From Salivita marina (GTDB taxonomy: Bacteria > Pseudomonadota > Gammaproteobacteria > Pseudomonadales > Azotimanducaceae), in the NCBI GenBank assembly GCA_038144425.1, contig JAYQNS010000002.1, positions 806,001-870,000 on the forward strand: a stretch of 64,000 bases of DNA, in the 5' to 3' direction. Below, piece after piece: positions 36,994-44,668 of this stretch. Made by a program: the position numbers and the translations under genes. The notes beneath the pieces are model-generated. The model had not been told where the DNA came from, ran no database searches, and worked only from the letters and a program-made list of their open reading frames with translations. Numbering within the stretch: the first letter of the stretch is position 1; the number at the start of each line of letters is the position of its first letter.

Positions 36994-37083
36994 ATGGTAG
37001 GAAGGCGCTGCAAGCTCTTCCGCGTTTTCAGCCCCCGGAGGGTAGTTAAGCGAACCTTGCTTCCGGGGGTTTCGGTCGCTTAA
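36994..37083 (+). CDS. Possible 29-residue Arg-rich leader peptide
   Basis: ATG 36994 is preceded by AAGGGTGAG and opens 29 codons ending in TAA 37081-37083, 39 bases before the aspartoacylase-like gene. The peptide has six Arg and two Lys (MVGRRCKLFRVFSPRRVVKR at its start), two of the Arg codons being the rare AGG. It reads through most of the interleaved hairpins at 37023-37103. Translation-coupled attenuation is a possibility; a chance frame is equally possible. Confidence 0.25.
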   Translation: MVGRRCKLFRVFSPRRVVKRTLLPGVSVA

Positions 37084-37103
37084 CTGTCCGCCTACTGAAA
37101 ACG
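37023..37103 (+). ncRNA. Candidate structured leader RNA with interleaved helices
   Basis: Three complementary pairs lie in 81 bases. P1: CGTTTTCAG (37023-37031) with CTGAAAACG (37095-37103). P2: CCCCCGGAGG (37032-37041) with CTTCCGGGGG (37060-37069), one G-U pair. P3: AGTTAAGCGA (37044-37053) with TCGCTTAACT (37076-37085). P1 encloses the rest; P2 and P3 cross, so they form either a pseudoknot or two exclusive states. The element ends 19 bases before the next start codon. I match it to no riboswitch class I know. It could instead be a DNA-level inverted-repeat site. Confidence 0.5.
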
Positions 37104-37122
37104 TCTCTGAGGATTCGTTTGC

Positions 37123-38159
37123 ATGGTGCTGCATTTTCGCCCTGGGGCGACCTGGTTGCTGGTGCTCGTTCTCCTGGCCCCTCCGCTCTGGGGGCATGAC
37201 GAGGCCGCACTTGAAGCCGCGCTAGAAAGCCCAGGGCGGCATCACCTTCTTCTACGCCCGGATCCTGATCTGGATATCCCCGTCACCGTTCTCGTCGGCG
37301 CCTTACCGGGCCAGACGTTGTTGATGCTCGCCGGCGTGCATGGTGCGGAGTACGCGCCGATGGTCGCGGCCCAGCGTCTGGCCCAGGATATTGATCCAAG
37401 GGCGCTTCAGGGGCGGGTGATTATTGCCCCGATCGTCAATCTTCCCGCGTTTCAGGGTCGCTCGATCTATCTGAATCCTCAGGATGGCAAAAATCTCAAT
37501 CGCGTTTTTCCGGGAGATCGGGAGGGTTCGGCATCAGAGCGGCTGGCCGCTTTTCTAACCTCAACGCTCTATCCCCTTGCCGATGCGGTTCTCGATATGC
37601 ATTCCGGAGATGGTAACGAAGATCTCAATCCGCCTTGGGTAGGCTTTTATGAACGGGCAGGGTCTGAGGACGTCATTGAGCGCTCTCGGGCTTTGGCCCT
37701 GGCGTTTGGGGCGGAGCACGTGGTGGCTTTCCAGTGGCGCTTTGACGATCCTTCGGAAGCTATCTGGGCGGGGTCCGCTGCGGTGGCGCAGGGCATTCCT
37801 TCAATTGACGTTGAGGCCGGCGGGCGCAACGTGGTGGATCCGGAAGCCGTCGCCTTTATTGAAAGGGGTGTTCGCCGGGTGCTCGCGCACCTTGCCGTAC
37901 TTCCCGCGTCCTTTTCGCCCCCTCTCCACCTCGGATCATCCGAGAGCGGCGCTATTTGAGCGCCGAAGCCACCGGGGTGTGGCATCCCGCACGCAGGGCG
38001 GGGGAGCAGGTTCAGGAGGGGGACCTCCTTGGAACCTTAACGGATTGGCATGGCCGCGAGCTGGCGACCCTCCGGGCGCCTGAGGCGGGCTTGGTCTTGC
38101 TGATCATGAGCGCGCCGCCGGTCAGCGCGGGGGAAACGTTGGTGGTGCTGGCGCCATGA
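37123..38159 (+). CDS. Exported succinylglutamate desuccinylase/aspartoacylase-family zinc deacylase (one frameshift)
   Basis: Reconstructed as 345 residues with a signal peptide (WLLVLVLLAPPLWG). M14-like zinc site: AGVHGAEYAP (His and Glu ligands), then NLNRVFPGD, the second His in LDMHSGDGNED, and the catalytic Glu in SIDVEAGG. The frame breaks in a C run (37918-37922); one more C gives PPRIIRERRYLSAEATGVWH, leading into the C-terminal barrel domain normal for this family. It removes an acyl group from an acylated amino acid or peptide, probably in the periplasm. It overlaps the next gene as ATGA. Confidence 0.8.
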
Positions 38160-39734
38160 CGTTTCGGTTAGCGCTAGCGCTCAGCCTGCTGCTGTTCGGC
38201 TTGCCCTCTCTGGCGCGTAGCGGCGCCCCGGCGCCAGAGCTCCGCCTTAATCAACTGCAGTTCGTGGGGTCCCACAATAGCTACAAGCAGGCCCAAAGCT
38301 GGGGTTGGGCGATGGTGCTCCGGTGGTTGAACGAAGATGCGGCGAGGGCCCTCGACTATGAGCACCTCCCCCTAGCAGAACAGCTGAATCTTGGCCTTCG
38401 CGTGCTCGAGCTTGATGTTTTTTATGATGCAGCGTCGGGCACCTTCCCCGTGGGCCATGTGCAGCTGATGGACATGAATAGCCATTGCTCCCCTCTGCAC
38501 GAGTGCCTTGCCCAGCTCCAGGCGTGGAGTAATGCGCACCCGAGATCATTTACCGCTGCTGATCATGTTCAATGCGAAGGATCAGCCGATCCCCCGCTTG
38601 CCTACCCCAACGCCCTTTGACGAGGCAGCCTTTGAGGCCCTCGATGGGGTACTGGAGGCTGGCCTTGGCGATCGCCTGCTTCGCCCCGGGGCGGTCGGCC
38701 CCGGTGCTTGGCCAACGGTGGCGGAAAGCCGCGGTCAGGTGCTGTTGCTCCTCGATGAAGGGGCGCCGAAGCGGGACCTTTACGATACGGGTGCGCCCCG
38801 TCCTCTCTTTATGCATCTGCCAGAATCCGACCCCCGGGCCGCAATCTTTGTGATCAACGATCCCCTCGCGGAGGGCGAGCGTATTCGCCATTTGGTCGCA
38901 CAAGGTTATCTGGTGCGGACCCGGGCCGATGCGGATACGGAGGAGGCGCGGCGTAACGATACCCGGCGCCGAGACGCAGCCTTTGCCAGTGGTGCTCAGG
39001 CCATCAGCACGGACTACTACGTCCCCTCCACGCGCTTCGACAGTGAGTACGTGGTTCGCCTTCCCTCCGTTGCGCGCTGCAATCCGGTGTCGGCGCCCGG
39101 TCCCTGCGCACTAGAGGCCTTTTCTGATCCCGTCGCTCTGGTGGATGCTGCGGAGGTGGCGCCGGGGCTGCGGGCGCACCTGCGTTATGCCGGCAGAGAA
39201 AACTTCCTCGGGCGACCGGTGACCGGCTATGAGGCGCCGCGCTGCCTTCTGACGGTTCAAGCTGCGGAAGCCCTCGGGAAGGCCCAGGCCCTGGCCGAGG
39301 GGGAGGGGCTGGGGCTTTTGGTGTACGACTGCTATCGGCCTCAGCGCGCCGTGGATGATTTCGTAGCTTGGGTGGGCAGCAGCGAACCCGAACCCACGAA
39401 GGCAACCTACTATCCTGAGGTGGATCGCCACACGCTAATCGAGCAGGGCTACATTGCTGATCGCTCGGGCCATTCCCGCGCCAGCACGGTGGATCTCACC
39501 TTGGTTCATGGCGCGACCGGCGAGCCCCTGGAGATGGGCACGCCCTGGGATTTCTTCGACGAGCGCTCCCACACCGACAACCCCTCCATCAGTCCGGTCG
39601 CTAAGGCGAATCGGCAGCTTCTGAAGGGCTTCATGGAGGCGGCGGGGTTTCGTCCCTACTACGCCGAGTGGTGGCACTTCACGCTCGACGACGAGCCCCT
39701 GCCGAACACCTACCTCGATGAGGTGGTGCGCTAG
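38156..39734 (+). CDS. Exported fusion: PI-PLC-like domain plus VanX-type D-Ala-D-Ala dipeptidase (one frameshift)
   Basis: Reconstructed as 525 residues. Signal peptide, then a Ca-dependent PI-PLC-like domain (about residues 25-320): QFVGSHNSYKQ, LRVLELDVFYD, VRTRADADTEEARRND, SGAQAISTDYY. Then a VanX/DdpX domain (about 325-525): YDCYRPQRAVDDF, zinc ligands in SGHSRASTVDL (His ~439, Asp ~446) and YAEWWHF (Glu ~504, His ~507). The frame slips by +1 near 38539-38544 inside the PLC domain; both sides are conserved. The domain join itself is uninterrupted in one frame, so the fusion does not depend on the correction. It is coupled by ATGA to the aspartoacylase-like gene. Confidence 0.75.
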
Positions 39735-40354
39735 CGCTTTTCCGCCTGAACGCTCGGTCGGGCGGTGATCCGCCCGTGCCAGGCAGCGATGGCGGTGAGT
39801 TCGGGCTTTGGCGCGAGCTTAACCAGGGCTGAGGCAAATTCGATTAGGCAGAGGGCGGAGATGTCTGCGACGGTGAAGCGCTCCCCGGCCATATAGGGCT
39901 GCTCGGAAAGGGTGGTTTCGAGGCGGTCGTAGAACTGGTGCGCCAGGGCTTCCCCGCGGGCGCGCTGGGCCTCGATGGGTTTGACGAGTCCCGCGGCCGC
40001 GACGATGGGCCCGTTCACCCAGGCCGCACCGATATGGGCGAAGAGCTCCAGCTCCAGCTGGCGGTGGACCGCTTCGATTTGCGCGGTTTCGAGGGGCGTG
40101 GTCCCAAACAGATTCGGCTCGGGGACCAGGGCCTCAAGATAGCGGCAGATGGCAACGCTCTCGGCCAAACAAGTGCCGTCTTCCAGCTCGAGCACGGGGA
40201 TCTTGCCGCTGGGATTCTTCGCCCGAAAGGCGGGGCTTCGCGTTTCTCCGCCGCGAAGATCCACCTCAACGAGGGTGAGGTCGATTCCCTTTTCCGCAGC
40301 GAAGAGGGTGACGCGCCGGGGGTTCGGCGCGCCGCTGAAGGTATAAAGCTTCAT
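39731..40354 (-). CDS. Glutathione S-transferase
   Basis: 207 residues: N-terminal thioredoxin-like fold with NPSGKIPVLELEDGTCLAES (cis-Pro and glutathione-binding Glu-Ser), and C-terminal GERFTVADISALCLIEFA. Cytosolic glutathione transfer or isomerisation. It lies 7 bases after the P450 gene on the same strand and is probably co-transcribed, so it may detoxify P450 products or parent compounds. The 3' end overlaps the PI-PLC/VanX gene by 4 bases. Confidence 0.85.
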   Translation of the reverse strand: MKLYTFSGAPNPRRVTLFAAEKGIDLTLVEVDLRGGETRSPAFRAKNPSGKIPVLELEDGTCLAESVAICRYLEALVPEPNLFGTTPLETAQIEAVHRQLELELFAHIGAAWVNGPIVAAAGLVKPIEAQRARGEALAHQFYDRLETTLSEQPYMAGERFTVADISALCLIEFASALVKLAPKPELTAIAAWHGRITARPSVQAEKR

Positions 40355-40361
40355 GGTCGTC

Positions 40362-41612
40362 TCAGTGCGGGTGAAGGATGACGGGCATGGAGGCGTAGCC
40401 CTTCACAAAGTTTGAGCAAATGCGCGTGGGCTCTTCCACCACCTCAACGCGATGGAAGCGTTGCAGTAGCTCCTCCCAGAGGATGCGCAGCTGCATTTCT
40501 CCGAGACGATTCCCCATGCAGCGATGGATTCCGTAGCCAAAGGACACGTGGCTCCGGGCGTTGGGTCGATCAATGATGAGCCGGTCGGCGTCCTCAAATT
40601 GCGATTCGTCCCGATTTCCCGAGATATACCACATCACCACCTTATCGCCGGCGCGAATCAGCTTGTCGCCCACCTGGGTGTCGGCCACGCAATTGCGGCG
40701 CATGTGGGCCAGTGGCGTCTGCCACCGAATGACCTCTGCCACCATGTTTGGGATCAAGCTCGGATCCTGGCGCAGCTTCTCGTACTCCTCGGGCCATTGA
40801 TTCAAGGCGTACACGCCGCCAGAGATTGAATTTCGCGTGGTGTCGTTGCCGCCGACGATGAGAAGGACGAGATTGCCAAGATATTCCAGGGGCGGCATGT
40901 TCGCGAAGGCTGGGCTGTTGGCCATCATGGAGATGAAATCGAGGTTGTTTCCCCCCTGCCGGTCATTCCACAGCTTTTGGAAATATTCCAGGCACTCCAA
41001 GAGGATGCGCTCCCTCTCCTCATCCGTCATGTTTGACGCCCCTACGAGCTCCGGGCTCGAGGTGGCGGCGTCGGACCAGAAGGGCAGGAGGTGCCGGTCT
41101 TCGAAGGGAAAATCGAAGAGCGTGGCGAGCATCTGCGTGGTCAGCTCCATGGAGACCGCCGGCACCCAGTCGAAGCGCTCCCCCACGGGAAGACCTTCGA
41201 GGATCGTGCAAACGCGCTGGCGAATCAGCGGCTCTAGGTTGGCGAGCTGCCGAGGTGCTACTGCCGGCTGCACTGCCTTGCGCTGGTGGTCGTGGCGCGG
41301 CTGATCCATGGCAATGAATTGGGGCAGGGTGAAGTCTGGCGGCGGATCACCGATGACGATTACCGGATCCGATGAGAAGGCCTGGTGGTTCATATCGACG
41401 GCCTTGATGTCCTCGAAGCGCGTGATGGACCAGTAGGGCCCGAAGGCGCTGTCGGCAGTGAAGTGGACCGGGTCTTCCGTGCGGAGTCGGGCGAAAAACG
41501 GTGCCCAGCGCTCGTTTTCAAAGAGCGAGCCGTGGGAGACGTCGATGGCCTCCAGGGGGCACCGGTGCGGGTCTAACAGGATTTCTTCGCTGAGTGGTGC
41601 GGCTTGGCTCAT
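40362..41612 (-). CDS. Cytochrome P450, CYP153-like alkane hydroxylase
   Basis: 416 residues. Heme-binding loop FGYGIHRCMGNRLGEMQL (Cys thiolate), I-helix LLIVGGNDTTRNSISGG with the oxygen-activating Asp-Thr, and WQTPLAHMRRNC are the blocks I associate with CYP153, which hydroxylates n-alkanes, fatty acids or related substrates at the chain end. AGAGGGGAGA precedes ATG. Usual CYP153 partners (ferredoxin and ferredoxin reductase) are not next to it. A FadR-like palindrome lies 30 bases upstream of the start. Confidence 0.82.
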   Translation of the reverse strand: MSQAAPLSEEILLDPHRCPLEAIDVSHGSLFENERWAPFFARLRTEDPVHFTADSAFGPYWSITRFEDIKAVDMNHQAFSSDPVIVIGDPPPDFTLPQFIAMDQPRHDHQRKAVQPAVAPRQLANLEPLIRQRVCTILEGLPVGERFDWVPAVSMELTTQMLATLFDFPFEDRHLLPFWSDAATSSPELVGASNMTDEERERILLECLEYFQKLWNDRQGGNNLDFISMMANSPAFANMPPLEYLGNLVLLIVGGNDTTRNSISGGVYALNQWPEEYEKLRQDPSLIPNMVAEVIRWQTPLAHMRRNCVADTQVGDKLIRAGDKVVMWYISGNRDESQFEDADRLIIDRPNARSHVSFGYGIHRCMGNRLGEMQLRILWEELLQRFHRVEVVEEPTRICSNFVKGYASMPVILHPH

Positions 41613-41642
41613 GGTTCTCCCCTCTTCGGGTTGTCTTATGGT

Positions 41643-41657
41643 TATGGTCTGACCATA
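41643..41657. promoter_or_regulatory. FadR-like operator upstream of the P450 gene
   Basis: TATGGTCTGACCATA is a perfect 7+1+7 palindrome containing TGGTC-N-GACCA, close to the core of the E. coli FadR (GntR family) site. It is centred 38 bases before the P450 start codon, where a promoter would be. Binding by a FadR-type regulator is inferred; no such gene is in the window. Confidence 0.5.
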
Positions 41658-41661
41658 CGAC

Positions 41662-41694
41662 TGCCCCGGGAGCCGCGCAACGGCTCTCGGGGCA
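41662..41694 (-). terminator. Strong hairpin between hypothetical gene and P450
   Basis: 14-base arms (TGCCCCGGGAGCCG/CGGCTCTCGGGGCA, one wobble or mismatch) around a 5-base loop, starting 24 bases after the stop of the gene at 41718. No T-run follows, so termination is unproven. Confidence 0.4.
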
Positions 41695-41717
41695 GGATAG
41701 GTTTTGAAGCGGAAGGC

Positions 41718-42077
41718 TTAGTTTAGGGCGAAGTGCTGGATCACCGCGGTTTTGCCAGTCCCGTTCATGGTGAGCACGTCTAGATTGAGATCGCCGTTGC
41801 TCACTTCAACAACATAACGAGCGACAACCTGAGTGCCTTCTCTCACCCAGCGACCCTGAAAAGCGGCGGAAAAGTAAGTTCCATCCTCTAAGGCCCCCCG
41901 GGCGGAGCCGTCGCAGGGGCCCGAACCCCGCTCGCCGCCGGAGTGAATGCGCAAGGAGAAACGTACCGTTCCGTAGTTGGGCATTTCGCTTTCGAAGTGC
42001 ATGGTCAGGCCGTCGTCGCGCACCTCCGTCGCGGCCAGGGTGCAGGTGCTGTCCTCTTGTCTCTTAGAAAGGTTCAT
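41718..42077 (-). CDS. Small beta-rich protein, paralogue of the secreted protein at 43319
   Basis: 119 residues, no signal peptide. The pattern YGTVRFSLRIH ... GSARGALEDG ... GRWVREGTQVV ... VSNGDLNLDVLTMNGTGKT parallels YGKVFLTYNVT ... GVFRREGHLVY ... VSDGRLNYCETVVDLRNET in the neighbour at 43319-43744. Both look like small beta-barrels. Function unknown. Last gene of a minus-strand run with two alpha/beta-barrel proteins upstream. Confidence 0.6.
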   Translation of the reverse strand: MNLSKRQEDSTCTLAATEVRDDGLTMHFESEMPNYGTVRFSLRIHSGGERGSGPCDGSARGALEDGTYFSAAFQGRWVREGTQVVARYVVEVSNGDLNLDVLTMNGTGKTAVIQHFALN

Positions 42078-42113
42078 TTTTCTTTCTCCTCGTTCCCTTT
42101 CCTAATCAAACGG

Positions 42114-42752
42114 CTAACCGACCAATACGGGGTTGTCCATCTTGAATTGCGCGGTCATGTCAGCCACCGGATCTTGATCAATTTCCGCCATGAGCGCGGC
42201 GTGCGGCTCCTGAATCCCGGCCATGCAACGGCCAAAGGCCTGGTTGTTTTCAAAGCTCATGTTGTAGAGGAGCTGGCCGCAGAAACGCCCCCCGAGGATT
42301 TGGAAAACCCGGACCTTGCATCCAGCGGGTTCGTGCACCGCTTTGCCCCGGGCGAAGGCTTCCAGCGTAGCGCCAAGCCGTTTCGGGTGAGGGGCCCACA
42401 CCGTGGCGAGCACCGGGCCCGCGGAGAAGCCCTCTTGGCTGGAGAGTTCGGGGATCGCGCTGGCGCAAAAGGAGTCGATGTTTTCGGCAAAGGGCTGGCT
42501 GCCGCCCCCAAAGTCCATAATCTGCCGCCAGACCGGATCCGTTCGCATGGCGTCGGTCTTCTCTCCGTACTCTTCCCAGTTTGCGAACTGCTGCATTAGG
42601 TAGATTTCGATGCCTGCGGTGCCAAAGGAGGACACCTTGACGGAGGTTCCGACGCCGTGGGCAGTGGCAAGCGCTATATTCATCTGGAGAAATCGGTTGA
42701 AACGGTCTAGCTGTCCCGGAATAGGGGTTTGCACTACGGCTTGAATCAACAT
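42114..42752 (-). CDS. Protein of unknown function, probably duplicated alpha/beta-barrel
   Basis: 212 residues from ATG 42752 (GGAGGG upstream). Two similar halves: first LIQAVVQTPIPGQLDRFNRF ... FANWEEYGEKTDAMRTDPVW, second ATVWAPHPKRLGATLEAF ... NQAFGRCMAGIQEPHAALMA. Each is a strand, a helix and a tryptophan- or Phe-containing segment, as in tandem dimeric alpha/beta-barrel (ABM/NIPSNAP-like) proteins. Cytosolic. Function unknown; flanked by a DUF3303 gene and beta-rich proteins. Confidence 0.6.
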   Translation of the reverse strand: MLIQAVVQTPIPGQLDRFNRFLQMNIALATAHGVGTSVKVSSFGTAGIEIYLMQQFANWEEYGEKTDAMRTDPVWRQIMDFGGGSQPFAENIDSFCASAIPELSSQEGFSAGPVLATVWAPHPKRLGATLEAFARGKAVHEPAGCKVRVFQILGGRFCGQLLYNMSFENNQAFGRCMAGIQEPHAALMAEIDQDPVADMTAQFKMDNPVLVG

Positions 42753-42763
42753 GTTTTTCCCTC

Positions 42764-43030
42764 CTAGGCTTTTTGGATGGCCGCTAGGGCGCCGTCGTCT
42801 TCCGAGCAGGGGTGGATATCAACGACGATATTTTTGTCCCATTGCATGGCCCAGGCGGAAAGCGCGCTAATGTCGTCTGCTTCGATAATCACCACGCCCT
42901 GTTGCCCATTTGCGGAGTGATAACGCGCAAGCATGGTGGTCCCGAACCATTTCTCTTCCGACCCGGTCCATTGTGCGCGCGTCTCCTCGCCTCGGCCGGG
43001 AAGAATCTTGTAGTAGCAAAGAAATTTCAT
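42764..43030 (-). CDS. DUF3303 family protein
   Basis: 88 residues starting MKFLCYYKILPGRGEETRAQW and containing GVVIIEADDISALSAWAMQW and DIHPCSEDD, the ferredoxin-like DUF3303 pattern. GGGAGACC lies upstream of ATG 43030. Members are single-domain alpha/beta-barrel proteins without known function. It is 11 bases upstream of the 42114 gene, so they form an operon; the 288 bases before it hold no other gene that I can see. Confidence 0.7.
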   Translation of the reverse strand: MKFLCYYKILPGRGEETRAQWTGSEEKWFGTTMLARYHSANGQQGVVIIEADDISALSAWAMQWDKNIVVDIHPCSEDDGALAAIQKA

Positions 43031-43318
43031 AGGACGGTCTCCCTTGGTGAATTTCGTATCAACGCTACGGGACAGGCGCTTGGTTCCCCTAAGCGCTTGA
43101 CAGTTCCGTGGCTCGGTAGGGGATCAGCGGGCCTTTTTGCAACGCCTCATTACGGCTCATGCAAGCGATGCTGACTTCCTTAAAGCATCGTTGACGGAAT
43201 TTGCCATGGGTCCTTACGAAGTAGCCCTTTCATCAACGCGCTGAGCGTTTCCTTGCTGGGGTGGGCGGTGCGAGTGATGGAAGTGAGCTACAAGAAGTTT
43301 TCAACTAAGGAGAACGCT

Positions 43319-43744
43319 ATGAAAACGCTTGTTGCGGCCCTGTCCCTTTTGCTGGCCCTTATGCCGACCGCTGCGCTGCAGGCTCATGAACCGACCGGCG
43401 ATTCCTTTTCCCTCGATGGAAAGATCACTTCAATTACCCTTGATGAACGGGGCGGAGTCATCACCGCCTCTGCAGAGGCCGGCCTTTACGGTAAAGTATT
43501 TCTTACCTACAACGTCACCTTTAATGCTTCCGTTCCCGATCAGGGGTATTTCCAAGGTCGAGGCGTGGGGATTAACGATGAGGGTGAGCGTGCCGCTGGT
43601 TCTCGGCAGGGCGTCTTTCGACGGGAAGGCCATCTCGTGTACTTCTATTCCCTAGATGACGTTTCTGATGGTCGCCTGAACTACTGCGAGACGGTCGTTG
43701 ATTTGCGAAACGAGACGATCTCCATGACCTTCTATCCCTTTTAG
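43319..43744 (+). CDS. Secreted small beta-rich protein
   Basis: 141 residues from ATG 43319, with AAGGAGA at 5 bases; upstream in-frame starts lack support. Signal peptide (VAALSLLLALMPTAALQA-HE). The mature protein is a run of strands with GYFQGRGVGINDEG and GVFRREGHLVYFYSLDDVSD. It is similar to the unsecreted protein at 41718-42077, suggesting duplication with export gained or lost. Function unknown. A terminator hairpin follows. Confidence 0.65.
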   Translation: MKTLVAALSLLLALMPTAALQAHEPTGDSFSLDGKITSITLDERGGVITASAEAGLYGKVFLTYNVTFNASVPDQGYFQGRGVGINDEGERAAGSRQGVFRREGHLVYFYSLDDVSDGRLNYCETVVDLRNETISMTFYPF

Positions 43745-43756
43745 AGGAGATGCTTT

Positions 43757-43786
43757 GTCGGCGCCCGAGAGGGCGTCGGCTTTCTC
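43757..43786 (+). terminator. Rho-independent terminator
   Basis: A 10-bp stem (GTCGGCGCCC/GGGCGTCGGC, two G-U pairs) with a GAGA tetraloop followed by TTTCTC, 12 bases after the stop of the secreted protein gene. Confidence 0.6.
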
Positions 43787-43807
43787 ACCGCCGCAGGGAG
43801 GGTGAGC

Positions 43808-44650
43808 CTAGCCTCCCGCCATGAACGCCTCAAAGGCCTCCTTGGCGGCTGGATCCCAGCGGGAGAGGGCGCTTCGGTTCTCCGTGATATCCCCAAGATT
43901 CCAGGCCATGCGTTTGATATCGAGTTCCCGGGGCGTTTCGTTATCCGGGCACAGCACGTAGAAATCCCCAGCGGCGAGGCGCTCAAGGAGAAAGTCTGCG
44001 ACCTGCTCTGCGGTCCAGGCCCCCGCCGGCTTCTTGGGAATAAAGCGCGCAATCATGCCCGTGTAGGTGAAGCCGGGGATCAAGAGGTGCGCTGTGAGCG
44101 CGCAGTTCTCTTCCTGACGAAGGGCGTGAGCCAGGCTTTCCGTATAGCTCTTCACCCCGGCTTTGCTGAGGTTGTACGCCCCGTTCCCCGGGGGATTGGT
44201 GATCCCCTGCTTGGAGCCCGTGTTGATGACGACCCCCGGTTCATCGCCTTCAAGCATGGCGGGAAGGAAGGCGTGGCAGCAATGAATGACGCCCCAAAGA
44301 TTGATCTCGAGCTGCCGCTTCCAGGCCTGAAGGTCCGCCCAGGGGCTGGGGGTACGGAGACCCGCGCCCGCATTGTTCATCAGGCAATGAACGGGTCCGT
44401 GGGCGAAGGCCGCTTCGCGCAGGGCGTCCACGTCCGCTTCCTTGGATACATCGCAGCGATGAATGCGCACCACTCCGGCGCCGGCCTCGGCGTTCAGGGC
44501 GGCCTGGGCCTCCGTGAGGGCCTCTTCCTTAAGATCGGCCAGCAGCAGGTCTAGGCCGGCGGCGCGAAGGCGCCGCGCGGTGGCGAGGCCAATGCCGCTG
44601 GCCCCGCCCGTGATCACAGCTTGATGACCCGGTTGCATCCATAAAGTCAT
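43808..44650 (-). CDS. Short-chain dehydrogenase/reductase (SDR)
   Basis: 280 residues from ATG 44650. Classical SDR: TGGASGIG cofactor loop, NNAGAG, catalytic Ser in VINTGSKQG and YxxxK in AYNLSKAG. The Asp after strand 2 (LLLADLKEE) suggests NAD(H) preference. The C-terminus (~50 residues after the fold) is longer than the minimal SDR. It follows threonine synthase by 18 bases on the same strand. Substrate unknown. Confidence 0.85.
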   Translation of the reverse strand: MTLWMQPGHQAVITGGASGIGLATARRLRAAGLDLLLADLKEEALTEAQAALNAEAGAGVVRIHRCDVSKEADVDALREAAFAHGPVHCLMNNAGAGLRTPSPWADLQAWKRQLEINLWGVIHCCHAFLPAMLEGDEPGVVINTGSKQGITNPPGNGAYNLSKAGVKSYTESLAHALRQEENCALTAHLLIPGFTYTGMIARFIPKKPAGAWTAEQVADFLLERLAAGDFYVLCPDNETPRELDIKRMAWNLGDITENRSALSRWDPAAKEAFEAFMAGG

Positions 44651-44668
44651 AGCGGTCTCCAAAGCGCC

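Noticed and set aside
37044..37085. GTTAAGC ... GCTTAAC resembles the core sites of an integron attC
   Set aside because: The order is reversed relative to attC (RYYYAAC first, GTTRRRY last), it is nested inside another pair, and no integrase or cassette array is present.
36825..37197. Antisense reading frames in the gap before 37123
   Set aside because: No ribosome sites, no family resemblance, and they overlap the palindrome and the helices.
43097..43125. TTGACA as a -35 box for the secreted protein at 43319
   Set aside because: No acceptable -10 hexamer is seen at 16-18 bases, and it would be nearly 200 bases from the start codon.
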